64,000 bases of DNA from Maridesulfovibrio sp. (GTDB lineage Bacteria; Desulfobacterota; Desulfovibrionia; Desulfovibrionales; Desulfovibrionaceae). Under the pieces are notes generated by a model, which was not told the origin of the DNA, searched no databases, and saw nothing but the letters and a program-made list of their open reading frames with translations. The first letter of the stretch is position 1. Every line of letters begins with the position of its first letter. A program made the translations under genes and the position numbers. Positions 1 to 12,000 of this stretch are shown piece by piece. The DNA lies in the NCBI RefSeq assembly GCF_963676065.1, contig NZ_OY780933.1:3924501-3988500 (forward strand). The letters are read 5' to 3'.

Positions 1-84
1 AATCTCCATCGAGCTCTTGTACCCGAACTCTTTGTGAAGAGACGGGGCGACCTTGTCCGTATATATTTTTTCGAGACGTGTCAT
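1..84 (-). CDS. rplE: 50S ribosomal protein L5 (N-terminal fragment, cut by window edge)
   Basis: Only the first 28 codons are inside the window. They begin MTRLEKIYTDKVAPSLHKEF, a typical L5 N-terminus. L5 binds 5S rRNA in the central protuberance of the large subunit. The gene follows rplX by 9 bases, the universal spc-type order, so it is cotranscribed with the S10 block. The rest lies beyond base 1. Confidence 0.9.
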   Translation of the reverse strand, partial: MTRLEKIYTDKVAPSLHKEFGYKSSMEI

Positions 85-93
85 CGCAAAACC

Positions 94-411
94 CTAGTCG
101 ATGATTTCGTTACATTTTTTACAAAAACGGATGTTTTTTCCGTCTTCGGTCTCACGTACTCCAACACGGGTTGCTTTTGTGCAAGCGGGGCACACAACCT
201 GTATGTTAGAGATGTGAACAGGGGCTTCTTTCTCAACGATTCCGCCGGGCTGATTAGCATAAGGGTTCGGCTTGGTGTGCCTTGAAACCATGTTAACCTG
301 CTCAACAAGGACAGTGTCCTTCTTGCGGTTGATCTTGAGGACCTTACCGATCTTCCCCTTATCCTTGCCGGCGATGACCATTACTTTGTCATCAACATGT
401 ATCTTGTTCAT
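94..411 (-). CDS. rplX: 50S ribosomal protein L24
   Basis: This 105-residue protein starts an early step of large-subunit assembly by binding 23S rRNA near the exit tunnel. A KOW motif lies at about residues 7-35 ([20 protein letters not shown]). The C-terminal half carries two Cys pairs, CPAC near residue 74 and CKKC near residue 97, so this is the zinc-binding (C+) form of L24. It sits between rplN and rplE in the standard order. Confidence 0.97.
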   Translation of the reverse strand: MNKIHVDDKVMVIAGKDKGKIGKVLKINRKKDTVLVEQVNMVSRHTKPNPYANQPGGIVEKEAPVHISNIQVVCPACTKATRVGVRETEDGKNIRFCKKCNEIID

Positions 412-436
412 GCCGTTTACCTTCTTGTGATAAGGA

Positions 437-805
437 TTACAGAACCTCGGGAGCGAGAGAAACGATCTTCATGAAGCCTGCGCCTCTGAGTTCTCTTGCT
501 ACGGGCCCGAAAATACGGGTCCCTACCGGGTCCATGGAGTTGTTCAGAAGAACGGCAGAGTTATTGTCGAACTTAATGTAGGAGCCGTCAGGACGACCAA
601 TTTCTTTTTTGGTACGAACAACAACTGCCTTCATTACAGCGCCCTTCTTCACTTTGGAATGGGGCATCGCTTCCTTAACGGAAACCACAATAATGTCTCC
701 GACACTGGCGTAGCGTCTCTTGGAACCACCAAGTACCTTGATGCAAGATACTTTTTTGGCACCAGAGTTATCTGCTACGTCAAGTTTAGATTCTACCTGA
801 ATCAT
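437..805 (-). CDS. rplN: 50S ribosomal protein L14
   Basis: At 122 residues this is the exact family length. It begins [19 protein letters not shown] and contains the L14 signature region with the [11 protein letters not shown] and [13 protein letters not shown] segments. L14 lies at the subunit interface, contacts 16S rRNA helix 14 in the 70S ribosome and is the docking site for the silencing factor RsfS. It lies between rpsQ and rplX. Confidence 0.97.
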   Translation of the reverse strand: MIQVESKLDVADNSGAKKVSCIKVLGGSKRRYASVGDIIVVSVKEAMPHSKVKKGAVMKAVVVRTKKEIGRPDGSYIKFDNNSAVLLNNSMDPVGTRIFGPVARELRGAGFMKIVSLAPEVL

Positions 806-816
806 AGCTAATACCC

Positions 817-1083
817 CTAAACTGCTTTTTCCAGAATTTTATCGAGATGCCACCTTTTGCGCCGGCTAAGGGGGCGGAATTCAACAATCTGCACCTTATC
901 GCCGATACCGCATTCATTAGCAGGATCGTGTGCCATGAATTTAGTGTGGCGACGGATGAATTTTTTATACAGGGGGTGCTTTACGAGTGTTTCGCAACGA
1001 ACAACAATTGTCTTGTCGTTCTTGTCGCTAACTACCACTCCGGTCAGCACGCGCCTGTTTCCTTTCAGATTAAGCTCTGCCAT
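817..1083 (-). CDS. rpsQ: 30S ribosomal protein S17
   Basis: An 88-residue primary 16S rRNA-binding protein with the OB-fold sequence [17 protein letters not shown] and the S17 signature around [18 protein letters not shown]. The ATG is preceded by GGGAG. It starts 3 bases after the rpmC stop, which suggests translational coupling inside the S10 operon. Confidence 0.97.
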   Translation of the reverse strand: MAELNLKGNRRVLTGVVVSDKNDKTIVVRCETLVKHPLYKKFIRRHTKFMAHDPANECGIGDKVQIVEFRPLSRRKRWHLDKILEKAV

Positions 1084-1086
1084 GGC

Positions 1087-1281
1087 TTATGCTCCCAGTT
1101 CCTTTTCACGCTGCACGGTGAGGATCTTTGCGATGTCTTTTTTAACATCAGACAGTCTCTGGGTATTTTCCAGCTGAGCAGTAGCATGCTGGAAACGAAG
1201 GTTGAAAAGCTCCTGACGGGCTTCTACAAGCTTCTCATTCAGAGCAGCGTTGTCGAGTTCACGAAGTTCTTTGGCTTTCAT
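1087..1281 (-). CDS. rpmC: 50S ribosomal protein L29
   Basis: A 64-residue, helical protein (MKAKELRELDNAALNEKLVE...) with the L29 hairpin pattern of Glu, Leu and Arg. L29 binds at the polypeptide exit tunnel next to L23 and helps form the docking site for trigger factor and SRP. It begins one base after rplP ends. Confidence 0.96.
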   Translation of the reverse strand: MKAKELRELDNAALNEKLVEARQELFNLRFQHATAQLENTQRLSDVKKDIAKILTVQREKELGA

Positions 1282-1282
1282 A

Positions 1283-1696
1283 TTACAATCCCTCCTTGAC
1301 TACGATGGTAGTTTTGACGGGAAGCTTGTGAGCTGCGCGGACCAAAGCTTCTTTGGCCAGAGCAATGTCAACGCCCTTAACTTCGTACAGAATGCGACCG
1401 GGTTTAACCGGAGCAACCCAACCGACCGGGGAACCTTTACCTTTACCCTGTCTGACTTCAGCAGGCTTGGCAGTGATAGGCATATCGGGGAAAACCCTGA
1501 TCCATACCTGACCGCCACGCTTAATGTGACGCATAATTGCGATACGAGCTGCTTCAATCTGGTTGCTGGTAAGTTTTCCGTGTTCCAGAGTCTTGATTGC
1601 AATATCGCCGAAAGCGATAGTGGAACCGCGCTGAGCCTTACCTTTCAGGCGACCTTTCTGACGTTTACGGAATTTAACTTTCTTAGGTGATAGCAT
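1283..1696 (-). CDS. rplP: 50S ribosomal protein L16
   Basis: A 137-residue protein beginning [20 protein letters not shown], with the family motifs [16 protein letters not shown] and [21 protein letters not shown]16 organises the A-site region of the peptidyl transferase centre. Its start codon overlaps the rpsC stop by one base (TAATG), a sign of coupled translation. Confidence 0.97.
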   Translation of the reverse strand: MLSPKKVKFRKRQKGRLKGKAQRGSTIAFGDIAIKTLEHGKLTSNQIEAARIAIMRHIKRGGQVWIRVFPDMPITAKPAEVRQGKGKGSPVGWVAPVKPGRILYEVKGVDIALAKEALVRAAHKLPVKTTIVVKEGL

Positions 1697-2337
1697 TACT
1701 GTTCCACCTCGTGGTCGAGAATTTCACCTTTGAAGATCCAGACCTTGATGCCGATGACACCGTAGGTAGTGTTAGCACGTGCAACACCGTAATCGATGTC
1801 AGCTCTGAGTGTCTGAAGAGGAACGCGACCATCGCGGTACCATTCGGTACGTGCGATTTCAGCACCGGCAAGACGACCGGCACAAGCCACTTTAATTCCC
1901 TCTGCGCCGAACTTGCGAGCGAGGCCCACAATGCGCTTCATAGCGCGACGGAAAGCCACACGGCGCTCAAGCTGCTGAGCAATATTCTCAGCAACGAGCT
2001 GCGCGTCGGTTTCGGGACGGCGAATTTCGTTTACTTCGAGAGCGAATTCTTTATTGAATTTTCTACGAAGATCTTCACGGAGCTTTTCGATCTCTACACC
2101 TTTACGGCCGATAACAATACCGGGACGTGCAGTGTGAAGGATCAGACGGATTTTGCCGCCTGCACGCTCAATCTCAATTTTAGAGATGCCTGCGTGAAAG
2201 ATCTTCTCTTTTACATATTTACGAATGCTGTCGTCTTCGTAGACGAAAGCGGGATAGTCCTTACTGGAGAACCATCTGGAAAGCCAGTTCTTGGTGTATC
2301 CAAGTCTGAAACCGTATGGATGTACTTTCTGACCCAT
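1696..2337 (-). CDS. rpsC: 30S ribosomal protein S3
   Basis: A 213-residue protein beginning [20 protein letters not shown]. The KH type-II domain with its GxxG loop ([17 protein letters not shown]) lies at about residues 75-100, and the S3 C-terminal domain with [20 protein letters not shown] follows. S3 lines the mRNA entry tunnel with S4 and S5 and contributes to helicase activity. Confidence 0.97.
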   Translation of the reverse strand: MGQKVHPYGFRLGYTKNWLSRWFSSKDYPAFVYEDDSIRKYVKEKIFHAGISKIEIERAGGKIRLILHTARPGIVIGRKGVEIEKLREDLRRKFNKEFALEVNEIRRPETDAQLVAENIAQQLERRVAFRRAMKRIVGLARKFGAEGIKVACAGRLAGAEIARTEWYRDGRVPLQTLRADIDYGVARANTTYGVIGIKVWIFKGEILDHEVEQ

Positions 2338-2346
2338 GACACTACC

Positions 2347-2679
2347 CTACATTTCTTTTACTACGACGGTTATATGGCTGGTGCGCTTACGAATACGGTA
2401 CGCACGACCCATAGCCCTGGGCTGAATTCTCTTCCAAGTGGGACCTTCGTCAACTTTGACGATGTCCACGCAGAGAGAGTCAACATCCACTCCGGGAATC
2501 TGCTCGGCATTTGCCACTGCAGAGTAAAGCACTTTACTGAGCATTTCAGCACCCTTTTTGGGAGTGAACTTCAGGATGTTGAGAGCTTCCTCAACAGGCT
2601 TTCCCTTGATGTTTTCCGCTACCAAGCGCACTTTCCTAGCGGAAATGCGCATATATTTTGCAATAGCTCTTGCTTCCAT
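2347..2679 (-). CDS. rplV: 50S ribosomal protein L22
   Basis: A 110-residue protein beginning MEARAIAKYMRISARKVRLV. The extended loop that enters the exit tunnel corresponds to the GPTWKRIQPRAMGRAYRIRK stretch near residue 80. This is the loop where insertions or deletions give macrolide resistance in other bacteria; it looks normal here. It lies between rpsS and rpsC. Confidence 0.97.
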   Translation of the reverse strand: MEARAIAKYMRISARKVRLVAENIKGKPVEEALNILKFTPKKGAEMLSKVLYSAVANAEQIPGVDVDSLCVDIVKVDEGPTWKRIQPRAMGRAYRIRKRTSHITVVVKEM

Positions 2680-2692
2680 TGCTCAACACCTT

Positions 2693-2974
2693 CTAGCGTT
2701 TGGCCTTGCTTTTCTTATCTGCAACGTGGCCGTAGTAGGTACGGGTGGGAGAAAATTCACCCAGCTTATGTCCTACCATGTTTTCTGTCACGAATACAGG
2801 AATAAACTTACGGCCATTATGTACTGCGAAGGTCAAACCTACCATTTCAGGAATGATAGTGGAGCGACGGGACCAGGTCTGAATAACCTTGCGGTCACCT
2901 GAGTCCTGAGCTTTTACGACCTTTTTAAGCAGATGATCGTCAATAAACGGGCCTTTTTTCAGTGATCTTGGCAT
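2693..2974 (-). CDS. rpsS: 30S ribosomal protein S19
   Basis: A 93-residue protein, [19 protein letters not shown]..., with the signature [21 protein letters not shown]19 pairs with S13 in the head of the small subunit near the A and P site tRNAs. Standard position between rplB and rplV. Confidence 0.97.
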   Translation of the reverse strand: MPRSLKKGPFIDDHLLKKVVKAQDSGDRKVIQTWSRRSTIIPEMVGLTFAVHNGRKFIPVFVTENMVGHKLGEFSPTRTYYGHVADKKSKAKR

Positions 2975-2983
2975 TACAGTCTC

Positions 2984-3814
2984 CTACCTCTGCCCGCGGC
3001 GTTTAACGATGAGCTTGGAAGAAGGTTTCTTCTTACTGCGGGTTTTGTATCCCTTAGCAGGCATGCCCCAAGGAGAACAGGGGTGTCTACCACCGGAACT
3101 ACGGCCTTCACCACCACCAAGGGGGTGATCGATCGGGTTCATGGCAACACCACGAACTTTAGGTCTGCGACCCAGCCAGCGGTTACGTCCGGCCTTACCA
3201 AGGGTAATATTTTCGTGGTGAATGTTACCAACCTGGCCTACAGTTGCGCAGCAGGTTGCGAGAACCTTACGGACTTCACCGGAAGGCATACGCAGAAGAG
3301 CGTATTTACCCTCTTTTGCAACAAGCTGAGCGTAGGTACCGGCTGCGCGGCAAAACTGTCCGCCCTTTCCGGGATACAATTCGATATTGTGAACGATAGT
3401 ACCAACAGGGATGTTCTTCAGCAGGAGAGCATTACCGGGTTTAATGTCGGCTTTTTCTCCAGCGAGAATTTTATCACCCTTATTCAGTCCTACAGGACAA
3501 AGGATGTAGCGTTTTTCACCATCTGCATAATGAAGCAGAGCGATGCGTGCGGACCTGTTGGGATCATATTCGATTGAAGCAACAGTTGCGGGAACTTCCA
3601 CTTTGTTACGTTTGAAGTCGATGATACGGTAAAGACGCTTAACGCCACCGCCACGACGACGGGAAGTAACCCGGCCGTTATTGTTTCTACCGGCCTTTTT
3701 GGTCAGCCCCTTAGTAAGAGACTTTTCCGGAGTAGACGTAGAAATCTCCTCAAAGGTGGAGATAGTCTGGAACCGGCGACCAGGAGAGGTCGGCTTCAGC
3801 TTACGAGTAGCCAT
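2984..3814 (-). CDS. rplB: 50S ribosomal protein L2
   Basis: A 276-residue protein with the OB-fold and SH3-like domains of L2, needed for subunit association and formation of the peptidyl transferase centre. The conserved C-terminal stretch [20 protein letters not shown] with its critical His is present near residue 225. The ATG follows the rplW stop by three bases and is preceded by GGAG. Confidence 0.98.
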   Translation of the reverse strand: MATRKLKPTSPGRRFQTISTFEEISTSTPEKSLTKGLTKKAGRNNNGRVTSRRRGGGVKRLYRIIDFKRNKVEVPATVASIEYDPNRSARIALLHYADGEKRYILCPVGLNKGDKILAGEKADIKPGNALLLKNIPVGTIVHNIELYPGKGGQFCRAAGTYAQLVAKEGKYALLRMPSGEVRKVLATCCATVGQVGNIHHENITLGKAGRNRWLGRRPKVRGVAMNPIDHPLGGGEGRSSGGRHPCSPWGMPAKGYKTRSKKKPSSKLIVKRRGQR

Positions 3815-3817
3815 CTC

Positions 3818-4108
3818 TTAAACTCCTTCGAAGAATTCGATTTTTTCGCCCGCAGAAAGCTTAACATAAGCTTTCTTGTAGCCGGACAATTTACCGACAA
3901 CACGGCCGAACTTTCTGCGAAGACCAGGTCTTTTACGTACGATACGTACGGTGTCAACCTTAACGTCAAAAGCAGATTCAACTGCTTTTTTGACTTCAGT
4001 CTTGTTGGCAGAAGGCAGCACATAAAAGGTTACCTGATTAGAGGATTCCTTAATGTCAGTGGCCTTTTCCGAAATGACCGGTTTGATAAGAATCTGAGTA
4101 TAGTCCAT
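3818..4108 (-). CDS. rplW: 50S ribosomal protein L23
   Basis: A 96-residue protein, MDYTQILIKPVISEKATDIK..., with the exit-tunnel docking segment and the GRVVGKLSGYKKAYVKLSAG loop. L23 is the main attachment point for trigger factor and SRP. It begins two bases after rplD ends. Confidence 0.97.
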   Translation of the reverse strand: MDYTQILIKPVISEKATDIKESSNQVTFYVLPSANKTEVKKAVESAFDVKVDTVRIVRKRPGLRRKFGRVVGKLSGYKKAYVKLSAGEKIEFFEGV

Positions 4109-4110
4109 GA

Positions 4111-4731
4111 CTATTTCAACCTCTCCTGCAGATCCTGTGCTGCATTCTCAAGCATTACAACCTGACGATGCTTCAAAATGTCATAAACATTCAGCTGGTC
4201 GGCAGAGATAAGCTTGATGCCAGGGATATTCCTCGCAGAAAGGAGGAGTTTATTATCAGCATCCTTGACGATAACCAAGGCTTTATTCAATCCAAGATTT
4301 TCAGCGACTTCAGCAAAGAGCTTAGTCTTAATCTCGGGAAGGTCGATAGACTTTACAACCATAAGCTTTTCTTCGCTAAGGCGTGAAGTGAGTGCCATTC
4401 TGAGAGCCAGACGGCGGACCTTTTTATTTACCTTGAAGGAGTAGTCGCGGGGCTGGGGACCGAAAACAGTTCCACCACCACGCCACAGAGGTGAACGGGT
4501 GGAGCCTGCACGAGCACGACCGGTGCCTTTCTGGCGCCAGGGCTTTGCACCACCGCCGCGTTTCATACCACGTGTTTTAGTAGCATGAGTACCTTGACGT
4601 TTGGCTGCAAGCTGTGAACGTACTACGAGATGCAGGATTTCGGGCTTGACCGGAACTTCGAAAACTTCCGGAGCAAGATCCATGCTTCCTACTTCCTTTT
4701 TAGTTTGATCATATATAGTAATGGTAGCCAT
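4111..4731 (-). CDS. rplD: 50S ribosomal protein L4
   Basis: A 206-residue protein. The tunnel-lining loop rich in Gly, Arg and Lys ([20 protein letters not shown]) is at about residues 58-78. In Escherichia coli L4 also represses the S10 operon through the mRNA leader; whether it does so here is unknown, but a hairpin leader is present upstream of rpsJ. GAGG precedes the ATG. Confidence 0.97.
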   Translation of the reverse strand: MATITIYDQTKKEVGSMDLAPEVFEVPVKPEILHLVVRSQLAAKRQGTHATKTRGMKRGGGAKPWRQKGTGRARAGSTRSPLWRGGGTVFGPQPRDYSFKVNKKVRRLALRMALTSRLSEEKLMVVKSIDLPEIKTKLFAEVAENLGLNKALVIVKDADNKLLLSARNIPGIKLISADQLNVYDILKHRQVVMLENAAQDLQERLK

Positions 4732-4743
4732 TTTTTAATTCCT

Positions 4744-5376
4744 CTAGCTGGTCTTGCGGATCATCACCAGACCGTTCTTAGGACCGGGAACCTGTCCCTT
4801 GACCACGAGAACGTTTTCGTCGGTGCGAACGTCTACGATTTCGATGTTAGAAACAGTAACGCGCTCATTACCCATCTGACCGGGCATTTTTTTGCCTTTA
4901 AATACTTTGCCAGGGAAAGTAGCGTGGCCGATGGAACCAGGAGAACGGTGTACCTTTTCAGCACCGTGGGAAGCACGGGAACCAGCAAAGTTCCAACGCT
5001 TCATTACACCCTGGAAACCTTTACCTTTGGAGGTGCCGGTAACTTTTACCTTTTCACCTGCGGCAAAGATGTCCACGGAGATTTCCTGGCCCAATTCATA
5101 GTCAGCTACAGACTCAAGGGGGAACTCGCGAAGATGACGGAAATAACCTTTACCGGCTTTTTCCTGATGACCTTTAGCGGGTTTATTAACCTTGCGCTCG
5201 GGAAGAGCGTCGTAGCCGAGCTGGATGGCGTTGTAGCCTTCCTTCTCTTCAGTCTTTACCTGCATTACAGGGCAAGGACCTACTTCAAGAACAGTGACGG
5301 GCACGATAGAACCATCGTCTGCGAAGACGCGGGTCATGCCCAGTTTTTTACCGAGTAAACCGATAGTTTTTGCCAT
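4744..5376 (-). CDS. rplC: 50S ribosomal protein L3
   Basis: A 210-residue protein beginning [20 protein letters not shown]. The start at 5376 is chosen because GGAGGG lies 8 bases upstream and the sequence aligns with L3 from its first residue; a longer reading frame to 5478 only overlaps rpsJ. The central extension reaches the peptidyl transferase centre and includes [17 protein letters not shown] and the conserved Gln of GKKMPGQMG, a methylation site in other bacteria. Confidence 0.97.
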   Translation of the reverse strand: MAKTIGLLGKKLGMTRVFADDGSIVPVTVLEVGPCPVMQVKTEEKEGYNAIQLGYDALPERKVNKPAKGHQEKAGKGYFRHLREFPLESVADYELGQEISVDIFAAGEKVKVTGTSKGKGFQGVMKRWNFAGSRASHGAEKVHRSPGSIGHATFPGKVFKGKKMPGQMGNERVTVSNIEIVDVRTDENVLVVKGQVPGPKNGLVMIRKTS

Positions 5377-5389
5377 GTTGAAGCCCTCC

Positions 5390-5707
5390 CTACAGCTTGA
5401 TTTCAACGTCAACACCTGCAGGCAAGCTGAGCTTACCGAGTGCGTCGACAGTCTGCTGGGTGGGTTCAAGAATATCAAGCAGACGCTTGTGGATTCTCAT
5501 CTCAAACTGCTCACGGGACTTTTTGTCTACGTGTACAGAACGCTGAATGGTAGTACGGCTGATCTGTGTGGGCAGAGGGATGGGACCTGCGATAGCAGCT
5601 CCGGTATTGCGGGCAGTATCCACAATCTCGGTAACTGCTTTATCAAGGATACGATAGTCGTATGCCTTGAGCTTGATCCTGATACGATCACTAGTCATAG
5701 AAACCAT
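5390..5707 (-). CDS. rpsJ: 30S ribosomal protein S10
   Basis: A 105-residue protein with the S10 core [23 protein letters not shown] lies 8 bases before the ATG at 5707; a start at MTSD (5698) is also possible. S10 is both a small-subunit head protein and the NusE partner of NusB in antitermination. It is the first gene of the S10 operon here, since a terminator closes fusA upstream. Confidence 0.97.
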   Translation of the reverse strand: MVSMTSDRIRIKLKAYDYRILDKAVTEIVDTARNTGAAIAGPIPLPTQISRTTIQRSVHVDKKSREQFEMRIHKRLLDILEPTQQTVDALGKLSLPAGVDVEIKL

Positions 5708-5786
5708 GTTAATTTCTCCTAAATGAATTCAGAGACGGCCTTTTACTTGCAACGGTAAGAAAGGATTGTGAGGTTATTCCCTTCTT

Positions 5787-5821
5787 GGCCTGGTATGGTC
5801 GTCCAGCCAGCATGCCGGACC
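5787..5821 (-). promoter_or_regulatory. Hairpin in the S10-operon leader
   Basis: The arms GGCCTGGTATG (5787-5797) and CATGCCGGACC (5811-5821) can form an 11-position stem with one mismatch and two G-U pairs, about 80 bases ahead of rpsJ. It lies in the leader of the S10 operon, where enterobacteria have the L4-responsive attenuator. A regulatory role is inference; no L4-site homology was established. Confidence 0.45.
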
Positions 5822-5860
5822 TTATACCCTATCTCTGTGGTTTCACGGGGCGGTTCCCGT

Positions 5861-5898
5861 AAAAAAAGAACCTCCCGAACTCTATGGGTCCGGGAGGT
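5861..5898 (-). terminator. Terminator after fusA
   Basis: On the minus strand ACCTCCCG and CGGGAGGT form an 8-bp stem around a 13-base loop, followed directly by TCTTTTTTT. It ends the rpsL-rpsG-fusA transcript about 57 bases after the fusA stop, so the S10 operon downstream needs its own promoter or readthrough. Confidence 0.85.
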
Positions 5899-5954
5899 AT
5901 AGGTCGTTTTCAGCCTTGCTGTCAAGCGAAAACAAGATAAAAATTAAATTTAAT

Positions 5955-8021
5955 CTAATTTTTATTGATCAACTCTTCAGCAATGGAAGCTGGAACAGGC
6001 TCGTAGTGGTCGAACTGCATGGTAAAAGTTGCGCGACCCTGAGTCTTGGAGCGAAGGTCAGTTGCGTAACCGAACATTTCGCTAAGGGGAACATCGCACT
6101 TTACAACCTGTGCGTTAGCACGGGCTTCCATGGAACCAACGCGACCACGGCGACCGTTAAGGTCACCCATGACGTCTCCGAGGTACTCTTCAGGAGTAAC
6201 AACTTCAACAGACATGATAGGTTCAAGCAGCTGAGCAGCAGCTTTCTTAACCGCTTCTTTCAGAGCCATGGAACCTGCGATGTAGAATGCCTGCTCAGAG
6301 GAGTCAACATCGTGATAGGAACCATAGGTGAGTGTTGCCTTGATGTCTACGAGCGGGTAACCGGCGATAACACCGTTTTTCATCGCGTCGTGGATACCAC
6401 GGTCAACTGCGGGAATATATTCTTTAGGAATTACGCCGCCTTTAATTTCGTCGACGAATTCATACTCATCTTCTTTGTTGGGCTCAATGGTAACAACAAC
6501 GTGACCGTACTGACCACGACCACCGGACTGCTTAGCGTACTTATGGTCAACTTCCACCTTCTTGGTGATAGTTTCACGGTAAGCAACGCGGGGAGCACCG
6601 ACGTTAGCGTTAACATTGAACTCGCGCAGCAGGCGGTCAACAATAACTTCAAGGTGAAGTTCACCCATTCCGGAGATAAGAGTCTGACCAGTTTCCTCGT
6701 CACCCTTAACACGGAAAGAGGGGTCTTCCTTAGCGAGCTTTGCAAGCCCCTGACTAAGCAGATCGCGGTCAGCTTTAGTCTTGGGTTCAATTGCAACTTC
6801 GATAACCGGTTCGGGAATATCGAGAGTTTCAAGAACAACGTCGTGCTTCTGCTCACAAAGGGTGTCACCGGTAGCCATGTTTTTCAGACCAACAGCAGCC
6901 ACGATATCACCGGCGAATGCTTCCTTGATTTCTTCACGCTTGTTAGCGTGCATTTTCAAGAGACGACCGATGCGTTCTTTCTTACCGGTTGCGCCATTAA
7001 TGAAAGTAGCACCGGATTCAATTTTACCGGAGTACAGACGCAGGAAGGTAAGGTGACCGACAAAGGGGTCAGTCATAAGCTTAAAGGAAAGAGCTGCCAG
7101 AGGCAGATCATCGTCGCAAGGACAAGCAATTTCCTTTTCAGTGTGAGGATCAACACCAACAATTGCTCTGATGTCCATAGGAGAAGGAAGATAGTCAACG
7201 ACAGCATCAAGCAGAGGCTGAACACCTTTGTTCTTAAATGCGGTACCGCAAAGAACAGGGCAGATGGTCAGGTTGATAGTGGCTGCGCGAATACCTTTGA
7301 TAATTTCTTCAGGAGTGAGTTCTTCACCACCGAGATACTTATCAAGAAGCTCTTCGTCTTCTTCAGCAATAGCTTCGATCATTTCAAGACGCATAGCTTC
7401 ATACTTATCCATCATGTCAGCAGGGATATCTTCAATAGAGTAATCCTTGCCCATGACGTCAGTATAGATGAAGGCCTTACCAGTGATAAGGTCAACTGCA
7501 CCCTGATATTCATCTTCAGCTCCGATAGGAATCTGAAGAGGTACAGCTTTAGCGCCGAGACGATCCCTGAGCATTTCTACACAACGGAAGAAATCTGCTC
7601 CGATACGGTCCATCTTGTTGACAAAAGCCATACGGGGAACTTCATATCTGTCAGCCTGACGCCAAACGGTTTCAGACTGAGGCTCAACACCGGCTACTGC
7701 GTCGAAGACGGCTACAGCGCCATCAAGTACGCGCAGTGCACGTTCAACTTCCATTGTGAAGTCAACGTGACCGGGAGTATCAATAATGTTGATACGGTGA
7801 TCTTTCCACATACAGGTTGTGGCAGCACTGGTAATAGTAATGCCGCGTTCCTGTTCCTGGACCATCCAGTCCATGGTGGCTTCACCATCATGAACTTCAC
7901 CGATTTTATGAGAAACACCAGTATAGAAAAGAATACGCTCAGTAGTGGTAGTTTTACCCGCATCAATGTGGGCCATAATACCAATATTGCGCTGTTTATC
8001 TCTAGCAACCTTTCTAGCCAC
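5955..8021 (-). CDS. fusA: Elongation factor G
   Basis: A 688-residue translocase GTPase. Visible G motifs are [13 protein letters not shown] (P loop, near residue 17), the switch II DTPGH near residue 82 and NKMD near residue 136; domains II-V follow, with the domain IV segment [12 protein letters not shown]. It starts at GTG with GGAG upstream and lies 12 bases after rpsG. It catalyses tRNA-mRNA translocation and, with RRF, ribosome recycling. Confidence 0.98.
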   Translation of the reverse strand: MARKVARDKQRNIGIMAHIDAGKTTTTERILFYTGVSHKIGEVHDGEATMDWMVQEQERGITITSAATTCMWKDHRINIIDTPGHVDFTMEVERALRVLDGAVAVFDAVAGVEPQSETVWRQADRYEVPRMAFVNKMDRIGADFFRCVEMLRDRLGAKAVPLQIPIGAEDEYQGAVDLITGKAFIYTDVMGKDYSIEDIPADMMDKYEAMRLEMIEAIAEEDEELLDKYLGGEELTPEEIIKGIRAATINLTICPVLCGTAFKNKGVQPLLDAVVDYLPSPMDIRAIVGVDPHTEKEIACPCDDDLPLAALSFKLMTDPFVGHLTFLRLYSGKIESGATFINGATGKKERIGRLLKMHANKREEIKEAFAGDIVAAVGLKNMATGDTLCEQKHDVVLETLDIPEPVIEVAIEPKTKADRDLLSQGLAKLAKEDPSFRVKGDEETGQTLISGMGELHLEVIVDRLLREFNVNANVGAPRVAYRETITKKVEVDHKYAKQSGGRGQYGHVVVTIEPNKEDEYEFVDEIKGGVIPKEYIPAVDRGIHDAMKNGVIAGYPLVDIKATLTYGSYHDVDSSEQAFYIAGSMALKEAVKKAAAQLLEPIMSVEVVTPEEYLGDVMGDLNGRRGRVGSMEARANAQVVKCDVPLSEMFGYATDLRSKTQGRATFTMQFDHYEPVPASIAEELINKN

Positions 8022-8033
8022 TTTGTACTCCGA

Positions 8034-8902
<869 letters not shown>

Positions 8903-8940
8903 GAACCCTCCAAATTAAGTTTTATTACAAAGACCGACGC

Positions 8941-8969
8941 AGTTAGACTAATATTTTACAATTTGTCAA
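8941..8969 (-). promoter_or_regulatory. Candidate sigma-70 promoter for rpsL-rpsG-fusA
   Basis: A perfect -35 TTGACA reads at 8969-8964 on the minus strand. The -10 at 17-base spacing is weak (CTAACT, 8946-8941). It lies in the 154-base gap between rpoC and rpsL, about 40 bases ahead of the rpsL ATG. Readthrough from rpoC is also possible. Confidence 0.45.
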
Positions 8970-9056
8970 GAACAAATGCATAATATTTCTTCAACATCCT
9001 TGAGTCAGGCTGCAACCACCTGCTCTGTCGGACGGATCTGCGCACTGGCGCCAGCA

Positions 9057-12000
9057 CTATCTTTCGTTAACGAGCAACGGCTCTTCTTCAAGTTCTTCGA
9101 GGAACTTATCTGCACGTTCAGGCTGATCGGGAACGATAATATCTGTACGTGCATATTTACGGAAACCGGTACCTGCAGGAATGAGTCGGCCAACGATGAC
9201 GTTTTCTTTCAAGCCGCGCAGATAGTCCTTCTTGCCGCAGAGAGAAGACTCGGTAAGAACCTTGGTTGTCTCCTGAAATGATGCAGCAGAAATGAAGGAA
9301 GCGGTTGAAAGTGAAGCCTGAGTGATACCGAGAACATGAGTCTGTGCGGTAGCAGGCTTAAGTCCGTTAGCAACTGCATCCTGGTTGGTTTCCATGAAGC
9401 GCTGCTTGTCCACCTGTTCGCCCACAAGAAAATGGGTCTCACCGGGATCAACGATGCTGACCTTCTTGAGCATCTGGCGGACAATAACTTCGATGTGCTT
9501 ATCGTTAATTCCAACACCCTGAAAACGGTAAACGTCCTGAATTTCTTCAACCAGAAAGCGTGCGAGATATTTCTCACCCTTAACTTTCAGGATGTCATGC
9601 AGTTCGGGCAAGCCTTCAGTCATCAGGTCACCGGCTTCTACGAAGTCGCCTTCCTGCGCTGTTATGTGGCGGCCTTTAGGCACAAGATATTCTTTAGTAT
9701 CGCCTACTTCAGGGGTAACAACAATTTTGCGCTTGCCTTTGGATTCAGGGCCATAGGAGACCACACCATCAATCTCCGAAATGATTCCAAGTTCCTTTGG
9801 TTTACGCACTTCAAACAACTCCGCAACTCGGGGAAGACCACCAACGATATCCTTGGTCTTCGAGGTTTCGCGGAGTTTACGAGCGATAACATCACCCGCA
9901 TTAACGACATTACCATCTCTAACCATCAAAATCGCACCGACAGGAAGCGGATATATAGCTTTCAAGACGGATCCGGGACGTGTCAGAGGTTCGCCATCCT
10001 CGCCGCAGATAGATAATGAAGGTTTAAAGTTGGTAGTACGGTATTCCTGGATCGTGAAGGTCGTCTGCCCTGTGGCTTCGTCAACACGTTCCTGATAGGT
10101 TTTACCTTCAACGAGGTCGGTAAATTTAACCATACCGGTTACTTCTGTGATAAAGGGTTCTGCAAGCGGATCCCACTCAGCCAGCATGGTTCCTTGTGTG
10201 ATCTGCTGACCCTCTTCAACAAAAAGTTTAGCACCCAGCGGAAGAACGTATTTTTCACGTTCCCTGCCCTGCTCGTCCACGATACCGATCTGGCAACTCT
10301 TACCGAGGACCATCTGGTGGCCATCGGCGTTACGGACGGAACGCATGCGGTTCAGAACTACAGAACCGTTATGCTGTGCTTCAAAAGATGACTGCTGAAT
10401 TTCACGGCTAGCGGTACCACCAATATGGAAGGTACGCATGGTAAGCTGTGTTCCCGGCTCACCGATGGACTGAGCAGCGATGATACCTACAGTTTCACCA
10501 ACATTAACAACATGCCCGCGGGCAAGATCTCGACCGTAACACATAGCACAAACGCCATGCTTGGAACGGCAGGTCAGCGGAGAGCGGACAACCATGGAGT
10601 TAATACCGTTTTCATCAATAATTTTAGCTGCTGCTTCATCGATAAGGGTATCAGCGGGGACAAGGATTTCGCCAGTATCTTCTTTGACAACGTCATGAAT
10701 AGATACGCGACCAAGGACTTTCTCGGAAAGCCTTTCCTTGATTTCGCCACCTTTGATGTAATGAGTCAGCTCAAGACCGTCTACAGTGCGACAATCGTGC
10801 TCTGCAATGGTAACATCCTGAACAACATCAACAAGACGTCTGGTCAGATAACCGGAGTTTGCAGTTTTCAGAGCGGTATCAGCGAGACCTTTACGAGCAC
10901 CGTGAGTGGAAATAAAATACTGCAGAACTGACAGACCTTCACGGAAAGATGAAGTAATCGGTGTTTCGATAATTTCACCGGAAGGTTTCGCCATCAGACC
11001 ACGCATACCAGCGAGCTGACGCATCTGGTCCTGGTTACCACGAGCACCGGAATGAGCCATCATGAAGACCGGGTTGAAGGAGGAGTTTGTTTCCTCTTTA
11101 CCAGTCTTGGGGTCTACCATGATATCAGTTGACATTTCGTTGGTCATTTCAGTTGAAACGTCGTTTGTGACTTTTGTCCAAACGTCGACAACCTTGTTGT
11201 ATTTCTCAGTACGGGTAATAATACCTTCGCGATACTGGGATTCAATGTCTTCAACCTCAGCGTAGGCAGCCTCAAGCAAGCCTGCTTTCTTAGCAGGAAT
11301 GGTCAAGTCTTTAACACCGATGGTGATCGCTGCGCGGGTTGCGTGCTCGTAACCAAGGTCCTTAAGACGGTCACAAAGAATAACAGTCGCCTTACTGCCG
11401 GCAACGCGATATGCGCTGGAAGCGAGTTTAGCAATATTCTTTTTAGTCATGACTACGTTGGCGTACTCAAACCCCATTCCTTCGGGCAGGAGTTCGCCTA
11501 CAAGCACACGACCGGGAGTAGTCTCGACCAGCTTGCCTTCAATACGAACCTGAACGCGCGCATGCATGCTGACAACCTTAGCATCCAATGCAGCGATAAC
11601 TTCCCAGGGAGCAGTAAAAATCATACCCTCACCCTTCGAGAATGAACGCTCAACGGTCAGATAATAAAGACCAAGGACGATATCCTGCGAGGGGTTGATG
11701 ATCGGCTGTCCGTTTGCAGGAGACAGGATGTTGTTTGAAGACATCATCAGAACACGACACTCAATCTGTGCTTCCACGGAAAGAGGTACGTGAACCGCCA
11801 TCTGGTCACCGTCAAAGTCAGCGTTGTATGCTGAACAAACCAACGGATGCAGCTGGATAGCCTTACCTTCTACCAGAGTGGGTTCGAAGGACTGGATACC
11901 GAGACGGTGAAGAGTCGGAGCACGGTTGAGCATGATCGGATATTCGCGAACTACATCATCAAGGATATCCCAGACAACGAGGTCTTCGCGTTCAACCATT

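Noticed and set aside
1687..2805. A 372-codon plus-strand frame opposite rpsC, rplV and rpsS
   Set aside because: Shadow of conserved ribosomal protein genes; Cys- and Phe-rich translation without any recognisable domain.
5743..5925. A 60-codon minus-strand frame between fusA and rpsJ
   Set aside because: It covers the fusA terminator and the S10 leader hairpin and has no ribosome site.
9030..9056. A short GGCGCC-centred inverted repeat just after rpoC as a terminator
   Set aside because: The stem is short and imperfect and no T-run follows on the minus strand.
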